DNA of 64,000 bases from Sphaerolaimus hirsutus (lineage: Eukaryota; Nematoda; Chromadorea; Monhysterida; Sphaerolaimidae). The notes under the pieces were generated by a model. That model was given only the letters and a program-made list of their open reading frames with translations, was not told where the DNA came from and searched no databases. Made by a program: the position numbers and the translations under genes. The stretch covers positions 31,622,794 through 31,686,793 of the forward strand of contig OZ038450.1 in NCBI GenBank assembly GCA_964036195.1. The letters are read 5' to 3'. Below, piece after piece: positions 44,527-55,229 of this stretch (position 1 is its first letter; each line of letters begins with the position of its first letter).

Positions 44527-44818
44527 TAGGGTGTCAACATATTTTTTTATGGAAAACGGAAACGGAAACGGAAATTTTTTCTGCACTTGCCAGAAAACGG
44601 AAACAGAAACGGAAAAATATTTGCACTTGCCGGAAAACGGAACGGAAAACGGAGAAAAATTTGCCTGCGGAAAGCGGAAAACGGAAAACAAAAAGAATTT
44701 TGCTTGCGGAAAAGCGGAAACGGAACAAAAAATTTGCACTTGCCGGAAAACGGAACGGAAAGCGGAAAAAAATTGCCTGCGGAAAGCGGAAAACGGAAAA
44801 CGGAAATTTGACACCCTA
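44527..44818. mobile_element. hAT-like element with GGAAAACGG array, copy 4
   Basis: TAGGGTGTCAA to TTGACACCCTA, 292 bp, interior almost wholly the G-A-rich array. Flanking 8-mers GCGCCAGC and GCCGCCAG are similar but shifted within a GGCGCC-rich context. Confidence 0.75.
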
Positions 44819-45885
44819 GCCGCCAGCGCCACAGCTCCAATCTTTTACTAAATGCGAACCCTCTCTTTCATGAATCTTCATTGGCTACAAATTGTGTATT
44901 TGGTATAATATATTTAGAATATTTAGCATTAAGCTGAGTTTAAGCTGAACATTTAGCATTCACATGACAATTTTCCATGAAATGCGTTTAGCACGTGTGT
45001 ATCATCTGATATAAAGCATTTCGAATCAAATTTATGGCAACCGTATTAAATAGTGAAATTTGAATATGTAATGTAACTGAAACAGTAATTTTGACTACAT
45101 TGTGAGCTTGAATTGCGGCCGATTTGATGCGTATTTAATTCAAAGCACTTCGAAATTGAGCATAGAATCGACGATGGATAAAATTATATTCAGTAAATTT
45201 GCTACCAAGACAAGTGATAGCTTAAAGTAAAGTTACCTAGGTATTCTATCATGAGTATTCATATCAAGTGACAAAAAACATTCTAAAAGTGATTCATTAT
45301 CATGTACCTATTTACATTTAACGGTATTTACATTTACGTTTACCTATTTACATTTACATGTACATATTATACCTATACCTATTTACATTTACATGTTGTT
45401 TTTGTTGGCACTTGACACTTTTCTTGTCACTTGTGAAAACGCGTAATTGTCCCCTGCACTTCGTTCATGAATGCATCCGTGTGGGCGTGATTATGCATTC
45501 ACGTTTAAAAAACCAGTTGACCTTTAATTCGCTCATCCAGTTATGATTTTCCAGGTTCAATTTTCCACCTGCAAATTGCATAGGTATCTAGAGTCTGGGC
45601 TGGGGCGCGTCCCAATTGTTGACACACCTTCACCAGTTAAATTTCACGTAAATAAATACACCTTACTTTATCTGCACTGGGCTGTACTATAAAATGGTTA
45701 TTTACACAAACATCGCCGAAATTAGGTGCCACTCCACTATTTACCGCAGCGCAGTGAAATGTGGCAAAAGTCTTTGGAAATTTAATTGGGTCTGATCTGG
45801 AATTAGTGGGACAGCAAATTATTGTATTCATTTCTAGGAATTAATCATTCCAGGAGGATAAATTTTATCAATGGGGCAATAATTT
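44819..45885. other. Unassigned stretch with TTTACATTTACC simple repeat
   Basis: No gene recognised. A degenerate TTTACATTTACCTA simple repeat occupies about 45301-45395. Confidence 0.5.
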
Positions 45886-46596
45886 GCTGTATTTAATTGA
45901 ATAATCCCCCTGGGGAATTAAGTTTTTATCAGACTTCTTTGAGGGAGCTATTCAAGGGGGGATTATTCAAGGGGGGAATTATTATTCATCAAAATTCTCA
46001 AGCATGTTTCTATCAAGTGAGTAATTAAGTACTGAAGTATGTATGTTTTATCAACAACATAAAATGCGATTTTTTTCAGATAATACACACTAAAATTTAT
46101 CATATGCATAAAGGGGGGAATTATTCAAGGAAGGGGGGCATATTTTATTTTCACTCATCTAACAGGAGAAATTAGTTTACTAAATACCATATGCGGGGAA
46201 GTTTTTAAGGGTAATTTGAACTTGCATTCTTATGTTGTGCATCATTTCCCCTATTCAAAAAGATAACTCATTTGAGAATTTACAGTAGTCAGGTACCATT
46301 GATTTATAAATACATTTAACTATCCTCACTTACATTTTTCCAGTGAAATGTGCATTGGATTTACATGGCACGGTTCCAATTTTGTTTCAAGTGTATTTTG
46401 ATGGGACATGCCATTATTATGGTTTGTCTGCTTTGTGTGGTTGTTTCATTCAACAAACTGTATGATTGAAAGTGATTTAACAATGGTAAATCAAAATTGC
46501 TTCTTGTTGGCACCATGGCAGTGTTTGTGTAGATAGATACTTTGTAGTACAGCCTGTATAAATGGCCAAAAAGTGTATGTGGACAAAATGTATATG

Positions 46597-46889
46597 TAAA
46601 CACCTTCCCGGTCACGTCCGGCAGCCATTTTTTGATGTTACTTCTTATAACCTATCCCCAATTCTAGAGCGCCCCAGAAGCTGAAACTTGGGGGAGATAT
46701 TGGCGCAACCCCCCTCTACTTCGCATGAATTGGGGGGGTCGCCGCGACCCCCCCAATTCATGCGAAGTAGAGGGGGGTTGTGACAATATCTCCCCCAACT
46801 TTCAGCCTCTGGGGCGCTCTAGAACTGGGGATAGGATATAAGATATAACATCAAAAAATGGCTGCCGGACGTGACTGGGAAGGTGTTTA
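46597..46889. repeat. Near-perfect 293-bp palindrome
   Basis: Arms from TAAACACCTTCCCGGTCACG to CGTGACTGGGAAGGTGTTTA meeting at GTCGCCGCGAC (centre about 46743) with only scattered mismatches. The transcript would form a long hairpin. Confidence 0.85.
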
Positions 46890-48395
46890 TAAATGGCAGG
46901 TATGGGCTGAAAATTGGAATTGTCAGCAAAAATCATTCTGTGTATTATTTCCTTAAATAAAAACCCATATTATAAATCCAATAGATTTACACAGAACACT
47001 GTCCCAGTCATTTTGGAACACCAAGCCCAAGTAGAGGGGGCTATGCAAACATTTTGTTCCTTTGGTGTAGCACAAGTTCATTTATTGAGTGCTGGCAAGT
47101 GGCAAGTGAATTGCACAAAGTGGACAGCTATGTTTTTCATTATGGACATTTTATTTACTACCAGCTATTCAATGGGTGTGCAGAAATATTGTATTTATTT
47201 GCACTTTGTGTGCTCTTGAGTTCACAAGTAACATGTTTGTGTTATTTCTGTGTTCATTTAACAGTTTTGACAACTTGTGTTTCTGCAGTTTGCATGTGTT
47301 AGTTGTTATGGGTAGTTTTCATTTCTGCAAAATGCCTGTATTGCCTAATTTATTTAACCATCTACTTTTATCTCTATGCAATTTTTACGTAATTCAATCT
47401 ATCCGACTTTGACACAATACAATATACAAAAACAATGGAGGGATGCTTTTTTTGTAAGCCTTCCCTTGTAACCAACATTTCCTTTCAAAGTAACAGTAAT
47501 GAAAGTGCAATTAACAGTGCAGATGAGTTGATTAAAAAGTAAAAAAGTGAATGAATTTATAACATATTCATTGGAAATGGATGCAGCCATGAATACAACA
47601 TTTTATAAGTTTCACTGTAATTTCATTTGCATTGAAACACATTCACCAAAAGTGTATGATTACAGAAATTATTGAGGCACACAACTCTTATTACTACCTT
47701 TCAATAGATGCCTATGAAATGTACTCACTCGCACTTATACAATTTCAACTAAATCTAATACCCTGAAGGCCATAATAATACTGGCAATTCCAATTAAAAT
47801 ACTTTCCTATCACCTAATTTCAAATTCTCACATCTTCCAGACAGAAACTCAACTCAATAAGAAATGTATTTAATCACAGTCACAGCACTGCACAAAGCTT
47901 TAGTATTTACCACACCAAAGTCTTTGTGTTTGTGCACTAGGGTTGGGGATTGGAACCGTCGTGAAGCAGATACCCGTCAGTTTTTTGACCCGGTACCCGA
48001 CCCGAAACCTTGTGATACCCGACCCGATTCCATAAATTTTGGAAATACAAGCACTAATCTTAATTATACCAGCTTGGCGATTCTTTAAGTCTTGATGCAT
48101 TTGCAGTAATGGAAAATTTAACAAATTACCTCGCCTCTACTTAATGATTGTTTAAGTGGTTACTTTCATGAATCATGATCTTAAAATGTTGCACAAGTAT
48201 CCCCTAGTTAAATTATTCAATATCTTAACATTGCAGTATAATTCAGGGGTAATTTTGCTTATATTCTATGTAATTTACGATTTTTTGTCCTGGTCAAAAA
48301 AGATAATATTTTACCGAAACTACAATGTTCACAGAAAAATCCCCAAAAAAATCCCCCTATTCCCAACAGGTGCCAATCCCAAACCGTATAAAATG
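46890..48395. other. Unassigned AT-rich stretch
   Basis: No coding frame with supporting splice sites or conserved motifs was found. ACCCGACCCGAAACC-like repeats occur near 47985-48030. Confidence 0.4.
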
Positions 48396-48527
48396 GCCCT
48401 GTAAAATGCGACGCAAAGTGTCAAAAGTCATGGAAAATGCCCTGAAAAATGGCAACTCGGTTGCCATTTTGCAGGGCATTTTCCATGACTTTTGACACTT
48501 TGCATGACATTTGACATTTTACAGGGC
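48396..48527. repeat. Palindromic CCCTGTAAAATG-type element
   Basis: GCCCTGTAAAATGCGACGC to ATTTTACAGGGC, with GGCAACTCGGTTGCC at the centre. 132 bp. A second copy with the same arms spans 48790-49015. Confidence 0.75.
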
Positions 48528-48789
48528 TTTTTACAGGGTCTGGGACTGCCCCCAGCTCAATTCCCAGCCCTACCTCGCACATTGTGCCGCGCGTCCATTC
48601 AGTTTCTGCACACACAAACACATGCCGCAGCGGAATGCAGCACTAGCGCAGCGCGGCAGCAAAACACAGCCCAGATCGATAAGCTGAAACATACACATCA
48701 AGTATTTTGCCACTGCGTACTTTGCACTCAAATGTACAGTAGACGACCATTCATGGCGACGGAATAAAGAGACAGGTGCCAGTCACGGA

Positions 48790-49015
48790 CCTTGTAAATA
48801 GCCATGTAAAATGTCAAATGTCATGCAAAGTGTCAAAAGTCATGGAAAATGCCTTGCAATATGGCAACCGAGTTGCCATTTTGCAGGGCATTTTCCATGA
48901 GATGACTGTTGACACTTCATCCCTGGAAAATGCCCTGCAAAATGGCAAAAGTATGTTTTCCATGACTTTTGGCACTTTGCATGACAATTGACATTTTACA
49001 GGACTATTTACAGGG
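48790..49015. repeat. Palindromic CCCTGTAAAATG-type element, second copy
   Basis: Arms CTTGTAAATAGCCATGTAAA and TTTACAGGACTATTTACAGG; the inner part contains GGCAACCGAGTTGCC plus a partially repeated segment. Confidence 0.7.
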
Positions 49016-49326
49016 TCTGGGAACGCCCCCAGATGTTTTTAAATTCCTTTTTTACAAAAAAATAAGTCCCATAATTCAACATCAAATAATTCACAAAGAA
49101 TTGAACACTGCACCTTATTCCCCGAAATACGATAACTCACTGTGCAAAGTATGCAGCTCAGTGAATATAAATACACATGGCGTACACAGTGGGAAAGAAA
49201 GAAGTCCATTGCAGTAGGCAATAGGCATGTAAGCTCATGGGCACACTCCAGCATTTGAAATAGGTAGGGATGGAATGGCGCCATGGAATTCGCGCCATGG
49301 CCGCGCCATTTTGTTGTAATGGCCCC

Positions 49327-49987
49327 TAGGGTGTCAAAAAAAATTTTTTACGGAAAACGGAAACGGAAACGGAAAAAAATTTTCAGCGGCCGGAAAACGG
49401 AACGGAAAACGGAAAAAAATTTGCACTTGGCGGAAAACGGAAACGGAAACGGAAAAAACTTTTCAGCGGCCGGAAAACGGAAAAAGAGGCTGGAAAAACG
49501 GAAACGGAAAAATCAAATTTGCAGGGAAATGGAAAAACTCACTGAAATTTTGCCGGAAAACGGGTAAAATTTGCTGAAATTTTGCTGGAAGTGGAAAAAA
49601 TTTGCAGTAATCTTGCTGGAAACAAAATTTTTTTCACAGCATTGACAATCTGCATGAATTTTTACCAGTTTGGCTGATCAGAAAACAGAAAGTTGAGCCA
49701 GAAAAAGGTAAAATGAGGCGGAAAAATGGAAAATTGAGGCGGAAAATGGAAAAAAGGTGGAAAAACTGGAAATTGAGGCGGAAAACGGAAAAAATGCGGA
49801 AAAACTGAAAATTTAGCCGGAAAACGGAAAATGAGCCGGAAAAACGGAAACGGAAAAAAAAGTTGCCGGAAAACGGAACGGAAAACGGAAAAAAAAATTC
49901 AGCAGCCGGAAAACGGAACGGAAAACGGAAAAAATTTGCCTGCGGAAAACGGAAACGGAAAACGGAAAACGGAAATTTGACACCCTA
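49327..49987. mobile_element. hAT-like element with GGAAAACGG array, copy 5
   Basis: TAGGGTGTCAA to TTGACACCCTA with a perfect 8-bp duplication ATGGCCCC (49319-49326, 49988-49995). 661 bp of array units in several variants. Confidence 0.88.
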
Positions 49988-49992
49988 ATGGC

Positions 49993-50231
49993 CCCACACA
50001 CACTAGTTTTCACCGTGACTGATGTGAAAACTGAAATGGCCACATGGCGACATCCAGCCTACTCTTATTGTACGCTATATGTGTTTTAGTTTTCAAATTT
50101 TCAAATTTTAACTTTTATCTATTAAAATTCTAATTCAAATAAAATAAAATCATTCACCCATGTTCATTAATTTGCATTTGAAAAAAATTCAGTTTTCCCA
50201 CAAAGTCACGGTGAGAACTAGTGTGTGTTGG
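49993..50231. repeat. Foldback element, CACACTAGTTTTCACCGTGA arms
   Basis: CACACACTAGTTTTCACCGTG at the left and CACGGTGAGAACTAGTGTGTG at the right, with imperfect inner pairing. Confidence 0.6.
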
Positions 50232-52612
50232 CACAATGCATGATGATGTGAAAAGGGAAATATGTTTAATGCATACATTAACATTGGATGTATTGAGTTG
50301 TACATCTACACCTGGTTAAATATGACACTGTACATTTAGCATACAGAAAGTCAAAGAATAGCCAATGGTTGTAGTTGGATAATTGCTTTTCCACAATTTA
50401 CCATTTGCATGTGCAACTTGATTTTAAATCGACACTGTCCCATCCCAGAAATGGGTATTTTAGTTTGGCATCTAGCGCCATTTTTAATGGTGCCATGGTG
50501 CAATTTTTCCATCACTATAATCCATACCCTGAGCTGCACATATTTTGCATACAGCGTGTAGCATTTTTCCCTCATGTCATCATTTATAAGTTGGAATTAA
50601 GTTTGGTGTCTGAAATAAAGGCAGCTTTCCAAGAAGTTTGAAAATCATGAGCCTGTAAAATGGCTTTATTGGTTCATAAAGTCTCTACTTGGTTTTTGAA
50701 GGAAATTTTCCACTCAAAGATGTTTTGCACCTCTGTGAATTTGGGACACCTTTTACTTCTGCTTGCAATGAACTAAAATGCTTTTGAATCCATATTTATA
50801 TCCACAGGAAGGAGATTGCTCTGAATGCACAGAAATAAATAGATATTTATTTTTGTAATTTTCAGTTTTTAGATTTAAGGATTATCATTCAAACCCTCCT
50901 CATGTATTTTGAATTTCAACTTTTGTAATTTTTAAATAAAAACAAAAACTTTCCCATCCCCCATAACAACTTCCCATGGCAGCAAAATGTCACTCAGTGC
51001 TATCATTTAAGCTGCAACTGCACTGCTGCATTTCCAGCCCATGTATTTATCTCTTCCTGCCGCGCTAACATGATGGCAGCATGGCATGGAATACATGCAT
51101 TGAACTGCATGTTTCCAATTTCAAACCTAAGCATGTGTGCTGGCAGTGGAAATGGTGTCATGGAATATGTGAAATTTTGGAGCTGGCACCATGGATGGAG
51201 CTTTTTTGTAGTTTTGTTTAAGGGATCAATCAGATAAGGATAAAATCTGTTAGATAAAAAAATAGAGTGTCACACTTCTATCTTTTACCTGCTGTTTGAA
51301 TGGGGGGGGGGTCTATTTTTCAGCAATTTTCCATGTATTTTTTATTTGAACATAGTTATTTTTCTTATGATACTTCACCAACATTTTAATATCAGAGAAT
51401 CTTTCAAACAAACCAAAATATATATAAAAACAGATGGTCTCTATAAATCACCATTTTAGAATGCTGTGAACTTTCTCACTGTCCATTTTTGACATAATTT
51501 TGTTCTCTGACACTCTTCCATCACAATTTCCACAATGGTTTAGGTAATGGGAATTGAAACTTGTCTCAAATTTGACACTTGACAAGGCGCTGGATATCAC
51601 TTGATTGAACAGCGCCATGGCGCAGCTGGCGCCAGCGCCATAAAATCTTGGCGCCATTCCACCGCCAGTGATTTTACGCCAAGGTTCCACTGCAAGTTAT
51701 GTTATGGGTTATATACTCGGCTGGCACCATGCGTCTTACAAATGTGTCAGCTTTCAGATCGAATCAAATTTGTGGCGTTTTGTTTGGCTTGATAACTTGA
51801 TACATTCTGGGTGGCGTGTTTTATTTGTTGTATTTATTATGTTTACGGTGTGATTGTTTGAAGAGAGAACATAAAAATTTATTGAAAGTTTTAAAACACT
51901 TAGAATTTAACATTTTCAGGGCTTTTATTTCACTTGCTGCTTGTATAATAAAGAGCACGTTCAAATAAAATTGATTCTAATTTTATTTATAGCCGAGAAA
52001 AAAATCTGAAAACAGTAAACAGATAAAAATACCTGCAGACTTTGCCTAAAAAATCTGGTGATAAAACAGGATATTGTTTATATTGCAGAAAAAAAAACAG
52101 TTAAATCGAATCATTAAAGAACTCGCGTTAAGTAAAACGAAAAAAAAACAGTATTTTACCAGTCTACCAGTGTTGTTCAATTATTGGTATTTTTGGAAAA
52201 CGTTGGTTTTGAAGTGTTTTTTTCTCACAGTGGACTTAAAAATCGAAAAAGTTTTCAAATTTTCGAACGTCTATTTGCCATCATGTAGTATTTTAGATTT
52301 ATTTATGTAAAGTACGCACGTATGTATAAATGTGTGTAGTGTTTGAGCGTGTGTATTAGCTTTGATTGGAGGTTTCTTGGGACTACAATTCATGATGCAT
52401 CGCTTGAGCTATTGAGCTAAACAGGGAATCTATTTGAGCGATTACGGTAGAATAAAGCCTACTGAGACCAGCGTACATTTTGAGTTTTTCTTGAGTTCGT
52501 GTATAACATATTTGACATTTGTCCACGACTGTTTTAATTTGTAACTATTACACGCTATTAAAGTTTTACGGCAAAAACTTGTGCTGGCGGAAATTGCATT
52601 AAAATGTACATA
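50232..52612. other. Unassigned AT-rich stretch
   Basis: No exon, RNA gene or complete transposon recognised. A GGCGCCA-rich patch lies at about 51598-51672. Confidence 0.4.
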
Positions 52613-52923
52613 CCGTATTTGCTTGAATAATCCCCCTGGGGGATTATTATTTCGTCAGACATTTATAAGGGGGGAACTAATCGAGGGGGGGAATTATTCG
52701 AGGGGGGGAATTATTATTTCGTCAACAATTTCAACCATGTTTCTATCAACTCATTTGATGAAATATGCTTTATTCACACAAAAACGTGCCATTTTTGTTC
52801 AAATTTGGCACAATAAATTGAGCAAATCTCTTAAGGGGGATTATTCGAGGGGGGGAAGTATCATTTCCTCACTCGTCTTACAGGGGGGAATTATTCAAGG
52901 GGGTACTATTCAAGCAAATACGG
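52613..52923. mobile_element. CCGTATT-family element (GCTTGAATAATTCCCC type)
   Basis: CCGTATTTGCTTGAATAATC to TTCAAGCAAATACGG, TA on both sides, 311 bp. Confidence 0.75.
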
Positions 52924-53390
52924 TACATTTTATAAAAGTAAATTGCATTAATATATCACGCTACACGTGATTGAACACGCCGTCCCATTTCAGAAAAAAA
53001 CCCCTTCACTTTCAAAACAACTGTTATTTTACCTCCAATAGTAATTTCCTCTAAAATATTATACCAGTTTTTATAAGTGCACTGCTGAAAGGCGCTGCCA
53101 TGAAATGCAATGCATTTTAGTATTTATCTACCTAGTAGGAATTTTTATGAAAAGTGATGTGAAAAGCGCCAGGACTTTGGCGCCAAGTGCCATGGCGCTT
53201 TTCCGACCCCTAGCGCCAAGCGCCAATAGCGTTAGACGCCAGAAGCGCCATGGCGCTTTTTGCTTTGGCCGCTAGCGCCAAGCGCGAGCACCAGGCGTTT
53301 TGTTACTGGCGCCGGGCAAAAATAGCGACAAGCGCCAAAAGCTCCACGGCGCTTTTCATGGGCATGGCGCCAGAGCGATATAGCGCCAAG

Positions 53391-54145
53391 CAGAGTTGTT
53401 AAAATACCGGTATTTTTGGAAAGCGTAAGCGTAAGCGTAAATACACTTTCCAAATTATGGGTATGGATACTAAAAGCGTAAGGTATTTTTAAAATACCTA
53501 GGAAAGCGTAAAATAAAGCGTAAGCGTAAAAAAAAGTTTTACAAGGTGCTCTTGCTGTTGAGCATCAGATTATCGGATTACCGTATTTACTCAAAATACC
53601 CCCTCAAAATACCCCTACCCAAAATGTGTCAAATAATGTCCAAAAACTGCAGTTTGGTATCTTTGCAATGCAAAACACATGTTAAATAGAATACAGAGTT
53701 ATATTAGGACAGGGCTTATATCAACTAGGTTAATAGGTACATACTTATGTAAGTGTATACCTACCTTATATTTTGCACTTGGAGAAAAACCCTGGGTGTA
53801 TTTCGAGGAAATACAGTATCCATTATCTGACCCAAAATTCCTTGTCCTAAGTCACGATATTGCTAGACGACACAATTTGCACATGTGCCGCTATTTTCAC
53901 TCGGTTAGCGCACACACGTTTTTTTTGTACGCTTTCTCAATCACTTTCTGTTCCTTTCTTCCTTTTTCAAAAGCGTAAAACTGGGTTGCGTGAAAAAAAA
54001 TTATGCTTTTAGTACCCGGGTATTTCTGCCGGGAAAGCGTAATAAAGCGTACGGGTATTTTACGAAAGCGTAAGCGTAAGCGTAAGTATAAATACCCATT
54101 TACCCGGGTATTTCGGGTAAGCGTAAATACGCTTTCGTAACTCTG
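53391..54145. mobile_element. hAT-like element, CAGAGTTG termini, copy 2 (AAGCGT variant)
   Basis: CAGAGTTGTTAAAATACCGG to TTTCGTAACTCTG with a perfect 8-bp duplication GCGCCAAG (53383-53390, 54146-54153). The arrays are AAGCGT instead of the AAACGT of the other copies. Confidence 0.85.
53581..53816. mobile_element. CCGTATT-family element nested in hAT-like element
   Basis: CCGTATTTACTCAAAATACC to GTATTTCGAGGAAATACAG. Confidence 0.6.
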
Positions 54146-54474
54146 GCGCCAAGCGCCATGGCGCTTTTACATCACTAATTATGAATAAGTGATGGTATTA
54201 GCGCTAAAAATTATAGAATGTCTTTTTCGGCGGTATGGTGCCTATAAGAGAATGGCGTTTTTGGTGCCACAAAATGCCGCCATCGCCATGGCACCTTTGA
54301 TGACATAAAATGGCGCCTTGGCGCTGTCAGTGCCACAAAATGGCTCCATGGCACTTTCCATCTCTACTCTCCAAACTTCGTGCGTACACGTTTTATCCTG
54401 TATGAACGTAAATACTGAAACCATTTTATGTCCCCTCTCACAACTTTCCAAGGTGACAATTTGAGTGACACGTG

Positions 54475-54767
54475 TAGTGATGGAAAAAGCGCCATGGTGC
54501 TTTTCCAACCCCAGCGCCAAGCGCCAATGGCGCCAGAGCAAAATGGCGCCAATGGCGCCATGGCGCTTTTTGTCTTGGCGCTAGCGCCAGGCATTTTGTT
54601 CCTGGCGCCACAGAAAAATAGCGCCAAGCGCCAAAAGCGCCATCGCGCTTTTCATGGGTGCGGCGCCAAGCGTCAATGGCGCCACAGCAAAAAAGGCGCC
54701 AAGCGCCAAAAGCGCCATGGCGATTTTTGCTCTGGCGCGCGCGCGCCATGGCGCTTTCCCATCACTA
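54475..54767. mobile_element. hAT-like GGCGCC element, TAGTGATGG termini
   Basis: TAGTGATGGAAAAAGCGCC to GGCGCTTTCCCATCACTA with a perfect 8-bp duplication GACACGTG (54467-54474, 54768-54775). The interior is almost entirely GGCGCCA-type units. Confidence 0.88.
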
Positions 54768-55150
54768 GACACGTGCACAAGCCGCAAAGTGTCATCGCAG
54801 TGAATCGTATTGTACCTAAAATACACCTTTGCACACTTTGATTGAACTTTAAAGTGCCCCCGGGAAATGTGGCGCAATTCTATTCCGGCCTTAACTCATT
54901 CAATTCTAACCGCATAGCTACTCGCTTTATTGGATTTCTCTTTTCAGGGCGCCGCGGAAAAAAGTCACTTTAAACCACTTTAAAGCTACCATCGTGAGCA
55001 GTATTTCCTGACTTAATCTTGAATATTTGCGGCGTACTTTTCCAGTGAAATTTTCGATCTAAATCAGAAATTAGAAACTCTAGAGAATCCGGTCAAAATG
55101 TAGCTGGCAGAAATTTTTTCTTCTAAAAAAGTGCTGGAACAGTGCCAAAA

Positions 55151-55229
55151 ATGGCTGGAGTGAGAAACGATGCGCACGCGATGTATCCAACCCCGCCCCC
55201 GGAGTTTGGGGAAGCCAGTACATCTGCGG
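55151..55229 (+). CDS. tmem198: tmem198 exon 1
   Basis: ATG at 55151; 26 codons plus one base, ending before donor GTAAGT. Encodes the polar N-terminus MAGVRNDAHAMYPTPPPE. Confidence 0.85.

Larger units (their letters stand above)
53152..54173. mobile_element. hAT-like GGCGCC element carrying two nested elements
   Basis: Ends AAGTGATGTGAAAAGCGCC and GGCGCTTTTACATCACTA; flanking 8-mers TTTATGAA and ATTATGAA agree at 7 of 8. Inside it is the CAGAGTTG element 53391-54145, which in turn contains a CCGTATT element (53581-53816): a three-level nest. Confidence 0.65.
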
